58,840 nucleotides of DNA, from positions 1 through 58,840 of IMG/VR virus record IMGVR_UViG_3300050119_000051; one strand, 5' to 3'. The notes under the pieces were generated by a model that did not search any database, had not been told where the DNA came from, and saw only the letters and a program-made list of their open reading frames with translations. Shown here piece by piece: positions 15,550 to 23,199 of this stretch. The position numbers were made by a program, and so were the translations under genes. This stretch comes from a virus. Each line of letters starts with the position of its first letter. Positions within the stretch are counted from its first letter, which is position 1.

Positions 15550-16815
15550 ATGAGCGAAATGTCAGAAGAGGCCCGCGCCAAGGCGAAAGACAAAGCCGAG
15601 CGTTTGGTTCGTTCAGACCCTCGCGCACGGGTAGACGCATCGGGGTACTCCCCCGAAGGCGCCATGGATGCAGATGTGCAGACCGGACCGCGTCCCATCT
15701 CCCGCCGCCAATTCCGTAGAGGCGGCAAGGTCGCAGGGGAAGCCTCGGCCGCACGCGCTGACCGCAAACCGCGGGCAAACGGTGGCCGAACCCTTACCGC
15801 TGATTCGCTCATCAACCGCGATGTCAAGGCGGCCAACGAGGAGCGCGACGGTACCAAGCACGTCGGCGGTATGAAACGCGGCGGCCGGGCTCACAAGACC
15901 ATGGGCGGCTTGGCGTTACCGAACTGGGCCGATGCGGTCTCGCGCAAGTCCGGAGGACGGACTGGGAAACTGATGGGCGGTGCGATGAGCCCGCAACAGC
16001 GCATGGGGTTACAGCAGCCACCGATGGCTGCGGGGGCGCCTCCCGTGGCGCAGGGCGCAATGATGCGCAAGGGCGGCGGCAAGGTCGAAGATCATGCGAC
16101 TGGCTGCCAGTGCGAGAAGTGCGGCGGTGGGCGGGTTGGGCGAAAAGACGGTGGCGCGATCAATGACGGTACGCGCCCGGTAGCTGGGCGGCTCGCTCGC
16201 AAAGGCGGAGGGCGCGCGAAGAAGGGCACTAACGTCAATATCATCATCTCGCAGCCGCCCGCACGTCCGCCGATGCCGCCTATGGGCGGTCCACCTCCAG
16301 GCGCGCCGCTTCCAGTAGGACTGCGCCAAGGCATGCCGCCACCGATGCCGCCAGCCGGCGCACCGCCTCCTGGAGCAGCGCCAGGCATGCCCCCAGGCGC
16401 CATGATGCCGCGGGCGACTGGCGGTCGCGCGATTGATAAGCCGCAGGCAGCAAAAAAAGGCGGTGGCACCAGTACGAGTACTGGCGGCGCGACAGCACAC
16501 CGAAATACTGGAGCCGCGACAGGCGGTGCGGTAACGGTGACTATTTCTGGATCAAGCAGCACAGACACTTCAACTGCGACATCAACTGGCGCCAAAGGCG
16601 GTGCTAAGGGAACTCCAAAGGGAGGTGCTGGTAAAGCTAAAGAACCGCCAAACACCATTAACCTTACTGTAAATTCTACGGGTAAAAGTGGCGACGCTAT
16701 TGATGCTGCTAAACCGAAGCCACGCGCTTTCGGCGGCCGCGCATATCCGATTGACGCCGGTGCTGGCAGCGGACTTGGCAGATTGGAGAAAGCCCAACGC
16801 GCGGCGCGGGGATGA
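15550..16815 (+). CDS. Structural protein with many Gly-Gly-Arg motifs
   Basis: 421 residues, low complexity. It has about ten copies of a short basic Gly-Gly motif (RRGGKV, KRGGRAHK, KSGGRTGK, CGGGRVGRK, KDGGAI, KGGGRAKK, ATGGRA, FGGRAY) interspersed with a Pro-rich stretch (about 240-290) and a Ser/Thr/Gly-rich region (about 310-350). A CQCEKC cluster sits at about 183. Similar motifs occur in at least four other virion genes of this window. It lies between portal and scaffold, so an internal or connector role is likely. Function unknown. Confidence 0.65.
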   Translation: MSEMSEEARAKAKDKAERLVRSDPRARVDASGYSPEGAMDADVQTGPRPISRRQFRRGGKVAGEASAARADRKPRANGGRTLTADSLINRDVKAANEERDGTKHVGGMKRGGRAHKTMGGLALPNWADAVSRKSGGRTGKLMGGAMSPQQRMGLQQPPMAAGAPPVAQGAMMRKGGGKVEDHATGCQCEKCGGGRVGRKDGGAINDGTRPVAGRLARKGGGRAKKGTNVNIIISQPPARPPMPPMGGPPPGAPLPVGLRQGMPPPMPPAGAPPPGAAPGMPPGAMMPRATGGRAIDKPQAAKKGGGTSTSTGGATAHRNTGAATGGAVTVTISGSSSTDTSTATSTGAKGGAKGTPKGGAGKAKEPPNTINLTVNSTGKSGDAIDAAKPKPRAFGGRAYPIDAGAGSGLGRLEKAQRAARG

Positions 16816-17018
16816 GTTTCACCGTCAGCAGTCGATTCGAGGCAGAGCTAAAAAAGCGCATCGACAACGAACTCATCCGTTTGCATGAAGAATTAGGGCT
16901 TGGAATGTCCGTGAAAGACTATGCCGACTACAAAAAATACACGGGACAGATCGCGGCTATGTCGAAAGTCCGCGACGAGTTCTGCGACGAAATCAATAAG
17001 TCAATAAACGAGGGATAG
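16812..17018 (+). CDS. Small helical head-module protein
   Basis: 68 residues, overlapping the previous stop (ATGA). Almost fully helical, charged, with VSSRFEAELKKRIDNELIRL and SVKDYADYKKYTGQIAAM. Resembles short phage proteins found between portal and scaffold whose role is unknown, possibly a connector or assembly factor. Confidence 0.6.
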   Translation: MSFTVSSRFEAELKKRIDNELIRLHEELGLGMSVKDYADYKKYTGQIAAMSKVRDEFCDEINKSINEG

Positions 17019-17020
17019 TT

Positions 17021-17464
17021 ATGCCGGCTACAGCTATCAAACAGCGCGACAGAGCGGAATTCGATCCGAAGCAGGAGATTATCGACAAGATCGGCGATAT
17101 TTCAGCTGTCGAAATCGCTCAAAACGAAGTTCTGATCGCCATCTACCGGCGCCCCGAAAAGACTGCTGGCGGCATTGTGCTGCCATCCTCCAACTTGAAG
17201 GAGGATCAGTATCAGGGAAAGGTCGGACTGGTGCTGAAAATCGGCGCTGCCTGTCGTTTTGAGCGCGAAAATCCGAAGACGGGCGTCAGATATGGCATCC
17301 CGATCGCTATTTATGACTGGGTTGTCGTGCGCCCGAGCGATACATGGTCGCTGGAATTCAACGCACGCCCTGATGCGATGGCCCGCGAGGACTTTTTGTG
17401 GTGCCGACTCGTCTACGACGATCAGATTCGCATGAAAATTCCGTTACCACAGATGGTCTGGTGA
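17021..17464 (+). CDS. GroES-like co-chaperonin-type protein
   Basis: 147 residues with a GroES/Cpn10-like pattern: NEVLIAIYRRPEKT, then a mobile-loop-like AGGIVLPSS (about 49-57), then GKVGLVLKIGAAC (roof strand) and WVVVRPSDTW. Phage co-chaperonins such as T4 gp31 replace host GroES so that the capsid protein can fold in GroEL. Position between portal and scaffold, upstream of the capsid gene, fits that role or a related head protein. It is longer than host GroES (about 97 residues). A ribosome binding site GAGGGA precedes the ATG. Confidence 0.6.
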   Translation: MPATAIKQRDRAEFDPKQEIIDKIGDISAVEIAQNEVLIAIYRRPEKTAGGIVLPSSNLKEDQYQGKVGLVLKIGAACRFERENPKTGVRYGIPIAIYDWVVVRPSDTWSLEFNARPDAMAREDFLWCRLVYDDQIRMKIPLPQMVW

Positions 17465-17468
17465 ATTT

Positions 17469-18428
17469 ATGGCTGAAAACGACGAAATCACCCTGGACAT
17501 TGACGCTCTCGACGCTGCAAAGGCCAAAAAAGAGGCCGATAAAGGGAAAACTGCCGATTCCGACCCCACAGTAATCGTCGACGCTGATCTAGCGTCAAAA
17601 AACGACGACAAAACAGTCCTGACACCGGAAGCCGGGCTCGACAAGCTGAAGCAGCAGCTCGCGGACGAGAAAACGGCGCGCATCGGGGCTGAACAGCGCG
17701 CACGGGAATCCGCTAACGCTGAAGCTGCGGCCCGTGGTGATGTACAGAAGAGCCACCTGGACCTTATCAAGGGCGCGATTGACCAGACGACCCAGCAACT
17801 CGACGTGCTCGAGAATCAGTACGCTGAGGCGATGGCAGCGCAGGACTTCAAAGCTGCCGCGAAGGCTCAGCGCGAGATGTCCGCGAAGTCTGCCCGGCTC
17901 TCACAGCTTGAAGCCGGTGAAAACGCGCTCAAGAATGCGCCGAAGCCGACTCCGCGCGCGCCGGTTGATCCCGTCGAGGCTATCGCATCGAAATTATCGG
18001 CTCAATCTGCCGCTTGGGTGCGTGCTCATCCGGAATTCGCTCGCGATCAGCACAAATACGATCAGATGGTGGCCGCTCACCAGCTCTCGATCGCGCGCGG
18101 AAACAAGGCCGACACGCCGGAGTACTTTAAGTCGATTGAGAAGACGCTCGATCTGAATTCGTCCGCGCCCACTATCGTGGCACCGCACGCCGATGATCCT
18201 GAACCCATGGCAGATGCAGCCACTGCCGCGACCGGCGGTCGCAGCGCGGCCCCTGCTGCGGCTCCCGTCAGTCGCAGCGGAAATGGCGCGGCCGGTCGGC
18301 CTGGGATCGTGAAACTCGGCCCGCAGCAACGCGAGATGGCCAAAAATATGTTCCCGGATTCCAAAGACCCTGACCTGGAATATGCGAAGAATATGACTTC
18401 CGAGGAAAGAAAACGAGGCCCAATGTGA
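17469..18428 (+). CDS. Probable capsid scaffolding protein
   Basis: 319 residues, acidic N-terminus (EITLDIDALDAAKAKKEAD), a long predicted coiled coil (about 55-150, KLKQQLADEKTARIGAEQ) and a compact C-terminal segment with AWVRAHPEFARDQHKYDQMV, a pattern found in podovirus scaffold-type proteins. Its place just ahead of the capsid genes supports a role in procapsid assembly. Overlaps the next gene by 4 nt. Confidence 0.7.
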   Translation: MAENDEITLDIDALDAAKAKKEADKGKTADSDPTVIVDADLASKNDDKTVLTPEAGLDKLKQQLADEKTARIGAEQRARESANAEAAARGDVQKSHLDLIKGAIDQTTQQLDVLENQYAEAMAAQDFKAAAKAQREMSAKSARLSQLEAGENALKNAPKPTPRAPVDPVEAIASKLSAQSAAWVRAHPEFARDQHKYDQMVAAHQLSIARGNKADTPEYFKSIEKTLDLNSSAPTIVAPHADDPEPMADAATAATGGRSAAPAAAPVSRSGNGAAGRPGIVKLGPQQREMAKNMFPDSKDPDLEYAKNMTSEERKRGPM

Positions 18429-19051
18429 GCACCGAAAACTCCGTACCGAATCGTCGCCCAGGTCCGCATGCGCCGCTGCCTAATGCAGCCGCCGCGGCTG
18501 CCGAGCTCGCCGAATCTCTAGCTGCTGGCACCCAAGCCGACCAAACGGCCACGACTACGAAACCAAATCAGGCAGTCGATGCACGTGATGAAGACCCTCG
18601 TGCCCGCGCCGCGCGCCGTGCGCTCGAGTTGCGCGAACACGGGAGTTTGGAGGAGGGCACGGACAAGTTCTACGTCGACCCGCGCGTCATTCCAGACGGC
18701 TGGTCGTACGAATGGAGAGCGCTGACGATTCTTGGCAAGGAAGATCCGTCATACGCGGTCAATTTAGCGCGCAAGGGCTGGGAAGCGGTTCCGCGTAGTC
18801 GTCACCCCGAGATGATGCCAGAGAACTATGCGGGCAACACTATCGTGCGTGACGGGCAAATGTTGATGGAGCGTCCGAAGGAAATTACTGACGAGGCCAA
18901 AGCAAAGGAATACCGCGCAGCCCGCGATCAGGTGCGCGCCAAGGAAACCCAGCTTAGCGGCGCACCGCCCGGACAGTTCGAACGCGATAACCACGGGGCG
19001 CCGATGGCGGCGATCAAGAAATCGTACGAGAGCGTAAAAATACCAGACTGA
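18425..19051 (+). CDS. Conserved virion-module protein
   Basis: 208 residues from GTG 18425. The first 70 residues are Ala/Pro-rich and flexible; a compact domain follows (FYVDPRVIPDGWSYEWRAL, then ILGKEDPSYAVNLARKGWE, and SRHPEMMP). I recall this domain as a conserved hypothetical next to scaffold and capsid genes of podoviruses; the role is unknown, and assembly or minor capsid functions are possible. Confidence 0.6.
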   Translation: MSTENSVPNRRPGPHAPLPNAAAAAAELAESLAAGTQADQTATTTKPNQAVDARDEDPRARAARRALELREHGSLEEGTDKFYVDPRVIPDGWSYEWRALTILGKEDPSYAVNLARKGWEAVPRSRHPEMMPENYAGNTIVRDGQMLMERPKEITDEAKAKEYRAARDQVRAKETQLSGAPPGQFERDNHGAPMAAIKKSYESVKIPD

Positions 19052-19175
19052 ACAGCTGATAGAAGCAAGCGACGCGGTAATCGTTGGAGAAATGGGCGCC
19101 GTCCTACTTGAGTCTGTCACAGGCTAGGCGTAGGGTTCGCGCCTGAGCGTCTTCCAATCACTTAAGGAAATACCC

Positions 19176-19565
19176 ATGTCAGCCAATCTCATCTCCGTTA
19201 TCGTCGCTATCGCCAAAGGCGCCAGCGTCAACAGCCCAACTGGTGCGGCGTTTGCCTCTACCAGCGTTGTAGTTACCGATTCCAGCGGCGTCGCGCAGCC
19301 AGCCGTCCTTCTGACCGGTGTCGAAACTCCGACTCCGTGGGCATTCTCGACCAGCGTCAATGTCGGCGCTGGCACTGCGGTAGCAACCGATCTCGATGCC
19401 AATGGCGCAACGCTTGGCGCCCCAGTGTCTCAGTCGTTCACCGAAGCCGGCAGCCCCCCGACCTTCCTGCCGACGACCGGCATCACTGTGACGCCGGTCA
19501 GCGCCGCGACCGCTGCGAGCGCCTCGACTGCAGCCCGCGCTGCTGCTGCTTTGCGCACGCGGTAA
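19176..19565 (+). CDS. Small Ala/Thr-rich, probable capsid-associated protein
   Basis: 129 residues, beta-rich and low in charge, with an Ig-like feel (VVVTDSSGVAQPAVLLTGVE) and an Ala-Ser-rich C-terminal tail. Could be a head decoration or linker protein. The stop overlaps the next start (TAATG). Preceded by a 124-bp gap (19052-19175) without a clear promoter. Confidence 0.55.
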   Translation: MSANLISVIVAIAKGASVNSPTGAAFASTSVVVTDSSGVAQPAVLLTGVETPTPWAFSTSVNVGAGTAVATDLDANGATLGAPVSQSFTEAGSPPTFLPTTGITVTPVSAATAASASTAARAAAALRTR

Positions 19566-19783
19566 TGACACGCCAGACGTGGGAAGAGGAACGGGACGCG
19601 CGCATTCTTGCGCGCGTCCTTTTAGTGCTTGAGGAAGTCTTTGAAATTCTGAAGCGCGCGTTTCCTCCTCCGCAATATCGGCCGACGACTGCGATTGTTG
19701 TCACGCCGGCCGCGCCGCGCGCGCCCGTTGTTCAACATGAGTCGCCGCTCTCACATCCGATGCCCTATCTGCCGCCGCGCTGA
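19565..19783 (+). CDS. Small helical, Pro-rich hypothetical protein
   Basis: 72 residues from ATG 19565. A helix rich in Glu, Leu and Val (EEERDARILARVLLVLEEVF) is followed by a Pro-rich tail. Unrecognised. Followed by a strong terminator. Confidence 0.5.
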   Translation: MTRQTWEEERDARILARVLLVLEEVFEILKRAFPPPQYRPTTAIVVTPAAPRAPVVQHESPLSHPMPYLPPR

Positions 19784-19810
19784 TCCTCCCTACTTTGCGT
19801 GCGGCATCCT

Positions 19811-19837
19811 AAGCCCCTCTTAACGAGGGGCTTTTTT
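19811..19837 (+). terminator. Rho-independent terminator
   Basis: Perfect 9-bp stem AAGCCCCTC (19811-19819) / GAGGGGCTT (19825-19833) with a 5-nt loop, followed by a T tract to 19837. It separates the scaffold operon from the following decoration/capsid genes, which therefore need read-through, antitermination or their own promoter. Confidence 0.85.
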
Positions 19838-19973
19838 ATGTTCAACTTGACTTTCGGCGTCGACGCGTGCGATAAACGCGGCTTGGACTGCCTGGCGCAG
19901 TTCTTGGAAGCAAGATTTCAGGTCACTCATAGCCCGGTGCTCATGACGACCTCCGTTCTCGGAGTGCACGCCA
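19838..19973. other. Ambiguous stretch between terminator and next gene
   Basis: No clear gene. A plus-strand frame starts with ATG 19838 right after the terminator (MFNLTFGVDACDKRGLDC) but continues into an arginine-rich shadow of the next gene. A minus-strand frame (start 19930, MSDLKSCFQELRQAV) has a GGAGG upstream. Neither is convincing; a promoter or leader for the next genes may be here. Confidence 0.4.
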
Positions 19974-20594
19974 TTGAGCAATACAAGCGGCCCCTTCGGC
20001 TTCACGCAGAGAGCAGGTCTCGGAAGCTCGCCAACTTACGAATTCGCATCTGGCTACCGCAATGGCGCCATCGCCTACAATGCCGGCGCCATCTACTTCG
20101 GTGATCCAGTAGTCCCAACGAGCACGACCGCTGGCACGCTTGTGCAAGCCGCTGGGGCCGCTGGCAGCAGCACGGTCACGCTGGCTGGCATCTTCTACGG
20201 CTGCAAGTACCTATCGAGCGCGATGAAACGCATCGTCTGGTCAAACTACTGGCCGGGATCGGATGTGGTCAGTGGTGCCCAATCCAGCATCGAAGCCTAC
20301 GTCGTCAACGATCCGAACGCGCAGTTTCTCTGCCAGAGCGATTCTACCGGTGTGGCACAGGCAGACGTCGGCGCCAACTTCGATTTCAATATCGGCACTG
20401 GCACAGCATCGAATGGGCTCTCGGGGGCTTATCTGTTGCATACCGGCGCCGTAACGGCGGCTTTTCCGTTTCGCCTTGTGAGTCTCGTCCTGGATCCGCC
20501 TGGGGCGCCTGGTACCGCAAGTGGGGCGTACAACTACGCGGTCGTGGCGTTTAACAACGTCCAGACCAAGAACACCCTTGCGTACAACGCTTGA
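19974..20594 (+). CDS. Probable capsid-associated (decoration-type) protein
   Basis: 206 residues from TTG 19974 (GGAG about 12 nt upstream). Begins MSNTSGPFGFTQRAG and has FASGYRNGAIAYNAGAIYFG and a beta-rich Gly/Ala/Ser body (SIEAYVVNDPNAQFL). This arrangement resembles small capsid-decorating proteins encoded directly before the major capsid gene. No catalytic motif. Confidence 0.6.
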   Translation: MSNTSGPFGFTQRAGLGSSPTYEFASGYRNGAIAYNAGAIYFGDPVVPTSTTAGTLVQAAGAAGSSTVTLAGIFYGCKYLSSAMKRIVWSNYWPGSDVVSGAQSSIEAYVVNDPNAQFLCQSDSTGVAQADVGANFDFNIGTGTASNGLSGAYLLHTGAVTAAFPFRLVSLVLDPPGAPGTASGAYNYAVVAFNNVQTKNTLAYNA

Positions 20595-20610
20595 GGCAGG
20601 AGCAACGTAA

Positions 20611-21525
20611 ATGGCCATCAATTTAGCTGCGATCAAAGATCTCCTCCTGCCGGGTTTGCGAGGGATCACTGGCAAGTACGAGCAGATCCCGAGCCAGTAC
20701 GACAAAGTTTTCACGAAGTTCAATTCGAAGCTCGCTCTGGAGCGCACGGCCGAGATGCGCTACCTCGGACTCGCGCAGCTCAAGACCGAAGGCGGTCAGA
20801 CGCAGTTCGACAACAACGCCGGTGAGCGCTACGTTTACAATCAGGAGCACGTCGAGATCGCTCTCGGCTATGCGATCACCCGCAAGGCGATCGACGACAA
20901 CCTGTACAAGACCCAGTTTCACCCGTCAAATCTCGGCCTGATGGAGTCTTTCCGCCAGACTCAGGAGGTCTACGCGGCGAACGTACTCAACACCGCGACC
21001 ACGTACAACGCCAATGTCGGCGGCGACGGCGTTGCGCTGTGCGCGACCACGCATCCTGTCGACGGCCTGACGGTCGCCAACACCCCGACCACGCAGGTGG
21101 ATCTGAACGAGTCGACGCTGCTGAACGGAATGGTCGGAATCCGCACGAACTTCCGAGACCAAGCTGGCCTCAAGATGTTCGCGCGCGGTCGCAAGTTGAT
21201 CGTGCCAACGGCGTTAGAGCCGACCGCGATTCGCTTGACCAAGACCGAACTGCGGCCAGGAACTGCCGACAACGATGTCAACGCGATCCTGTCCACGGCG
21301 GGCGGTATCCCAGAAGGCTACCTGGTCATGGACTTCCTGACCTCGTCCTTCTCGTGGTACCTGCTGACGAACATCGCGGGACTGGCGTTCATGGACCGCA
21401 TTCCGTACGAGACGGATATGCAGGTGGACTTCGTGACCGACAATTTGCTTGTTAAAGGGTACTCTCGTTGGAGCTTTAATTACTTCAATTGGCGCGCATT
21501 GTACGGCTCATTCCCGACGTCGTAA
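20611..21525 (+). CDS. Major capsid protein (HK97 fold, Mu gpT-like)
   Basis: 304 residues. Features of Mu gpT-type capsid subunits: GKYEQIPSQYDKVFTKF near the N-terminus, the spine-helix region EIALGYAITRKAIDDNLY, KMFARGRKLIVPTALEPTA (P domain) and a C-terminal SRWSFNYFNWRALYGS. A strong AGGAG site precedes the ATG. Forms the icosahedral shell with scaffold and portal. No N-terminal delta domain, consistent with the separate scaffold at 17469-18428. Confidence 0.88.
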   Translation: MAINLAAIKDLLLPGLRGITGKYEQIPSQYDKVFTKFNSKLALERTAEMRYLGLAQLKTEGGQTQFDNNAGERYVYNQEHVEIALGYAITRKAIDDNLYKTQFHPSNLGLMESFRQTQEVYAANVLNTATTYNANVGGDGVALCATTHPVDGLTVANTPTTQVDLNESTLLNGMVGIRTNFRDQAGLKMFARGRKLIVPTALEPTAIRLTKTELRPGTADNDVNAILSTAGGIPEGYLVMDFLTSSFSWYLLTNIAGLAFMDRIPYETDMQVDFVTDNLLVKGYSRWSFNYFNWRALYGSFPTS

Positions 21526-21537
21526 GGCAGATTCATC

Positions 21538-22122
21538 ATGACTGCCTACGTCACCCCAACTAGCGGCCAAGCGTACCCGGACATTGAGGGCGGCGCGCTG
21601 ACGCAGCCGAATGGCAGTCCGCCGGTGCCGGGCACGCAGCTCACTGGCCCCGTGCTGGCTGGCCCCATCTGGGCGTCTGACGGCAGTACGAATCTGGCAG
21701 GCGTCGGCGGCACGGTCGGCGTCGCCAATTCCGGCTACTCGGTTACCGCGCAGTCCTGCGTCATCACGCAGGCGACGAACGTCGGTGTCGCTGGAAAATT
21801 CGCCTGTCCGATCGTGATCCCGGCGCAGTCGCAGATTCTGCGTATCACGTTGAATGTGACGACGGCCTTTACCGGGAGTGCCACAACGGCAGGTATCGGT
21901 ACCGGGGCTTCGGCGACGGCTCTAACGGCCGCGAACGCCGTGGTGACCTCGGGCGCACTCGGCCAGGTCGCTGTTACCCCAGGCGCTGTGGCCGGAGCGA
22001 TTGCCAACTGGGACAACGTCGGTACGCAGGACGTTCAAATCGTGGTGCAATCGACCAATACCGGAAGCGGCGTCGCCACGCTGACGGTCGAATATTTACC
22101 TCAGATAAATTTGGCCTCGTAG
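21538..22122 (+). CDS. Beta-rich virion-associated protein
   Basis: 194 residues, Gly/Ala/Thr-rich, starting MTAYVTPTSGQAYPDIEGG, then a predicted jelly-roll-like domain (about 75-190, PAQSQILRITLNVTTAF). Probably a head decoration or fibre protein given its place immediately after the capsid gene. Confidence 0.55.
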   Translation: MTAYVTPTSGQAYPDIEGGALTQPNGSPPVPGTQLTGPVLAGPIWASDGSTNLAGVGGTVGVANSGYSVTAQSCVITQATNVGVAGKFACPIVIPAQSQILRITLNVTTAFTGSATTAGIGTGASATALTAANAVVTSGALGQVAVTPGAVAGAIANWDNVGTQDVQIVVQSTNTGSGVATLTVEYLPQINLAS

Positions 22123-22138
22123 GCACCGGAGATTTGAA

Positions 22139-22471
22139 ATGAAATGGCACATGCGCAAACATCGAGAAACCGGCGGCGTGAACGAGGCCGAAGAGGACAT
22201 CAAGGACAAGCCGGAAGCCCGCACCAACGCGACCAAGGAAGACGAGGAAGCCGAAGAGATGAAGAAAGGCGGCCGCGCGAAACGTAAGCGCGGCGGCAAA
22301 CTCGTCGGCAAGGTTGAAGGCGAGAAAGGCGCGATGCACGCCGGCCGCAAACCGCGCAAGAGCGGCGGTCGATCGAGTTCCGATGCGACGCCGTTCACCA
22401 GTGCGCGCCGCGGCGATGATGCGCCGGGTCGCAAACTCATGAAGGGTGAGCTCGAGGGCGGCGAGGATTGA
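22139..22471 (+). CDS. Small very basic protein with GG-Arg motifs
   Basis: 110 residues, strongly Lys/Arg/Gly-rich. Carries the same short motifs as other virion genes here (MKKGGRAKRKRGGKL, RKSGGRSSS) and an acidic helix near the N-terminus. High positive charge suggests binding to packaged DNA or to acidic partners. Function unknown. Confidence 0.6.
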   Translation: MKWHMRKHRETGGVNEAEEDIKDKPEARTNATKEDEEAEEMKKGGRAKRKRGGKLVGKVEGEKGAMHAGRKPRKSGGRSSSDATPFTSARRGDDAPGRKLMKGELEGGED

Positions 22472-22514
22472 ATCGGATGACGTAGGGCGACAATGGCCCA
22501 CTGGTGGACTAGAA

Positions 22515-22545
22515 CGGGCCTCTTCGCGAGGCCCGACTCATTTTT
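22515..22545 (+). terminator. Probable Rho-independent terminator
   Basis: CGGGCCTC (22515-22522) and GAGGCCCG (22528-22535) form a perfect 8-bp stem with a 5-nt loop; the T-run (22541-22545) starts 5 nt later, so termination may be partial. It ends the capsid unit before the secreted/fibre block. Confidence 0.6.
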
Positions 22546-22554
22546 GGAGAACGT

Positions 22555-23199
22555 ATGAGACGGATCATTTCAAGTGTAGGGCCACTCGCCGTAGCCGCAG
22601 CAAACAACATCGCGCTGTCTCAGACGCCCGCTGGCGCCGGCGCGCTAACGCTAAATGGATCGCTGGTCACTAGTGGTGTCGCAACCCTAGACAACCCGCG
22701 GCGCGTCCTGATCACGACCGCCGACACGACGCACCTATTCACGGTCACTGGCACCACGCCGACAGGCTCGGTAATCAGCGAGGTTGTGGGTCCCATCACG
22801 ACGTCGGCCTATACCGCGCAGGACTTCGCGACCATCACCTCTGTGACGATCAACGGCGCAGCGACGGCCGCTGTGACGGTGGGTACGAACGGGGTTGGCT
22901 CAACGCCTTGGGTGCGCACGGACGAGTGGGCGGATGCAGCTCTGTCGATCCAGTGCGATGTCGTCGGTACGGTGAACTACACCGTACAAGCGTCGAACGA
23001 TGATCCGAACGACCCGACCAATCCGGTACTGCCGAGCGCGATGACGTGGATCAGCACGAATGATCCAAACGGCGTTGCAGCGACTGTGGCGATTCTGACT
23101 AACTACCTGTTCGCTCCGCAGTACGTGCGCGCACTTTTGAATAGCGGCACAGGGTCTGTGTCGATGACCGTGACTCAGTACAACGTGGTGAATCGATGA
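22555..23199 (+). CDS. Beta-rich virion-associated protein
   Basis: 214 residues with no signal peptide (start MRRIISSVGPLAVAAANN is only weakly hydrophobic). Thr/Val/Ala-rich strands such as RRVLITTADTTHLFTVTGTT suggest an all-beta domain of the decoration or tail-attachment type. Its stop overlaps the next start by 4 nt. Confidence 0.5.
   Translation: MRRIISSVGPLAVAAANNIALSQTPAGAGALTLNGSLVTSGVATLDNPRRVLITTADTTHLFTVTGTTPTGSVISEVVGPITTSAYTAQDFATITSVTINGAATAAVTVGTNGVGSTPWVRTDEWADAALSIQCDVVGTVNYTVQASNDDPNDPTNPVLPSAMTWISTNDPNGVAATVAILTNYLFAPQYVRALLNSGTGSVSMTVTQYNVVNR

Noticed and set aside
19838-20104. Rightward frame starting right after the terminator
   Set aside because: Its second half is an arginine-rich shadow of the next gene; the first half is too short to support.
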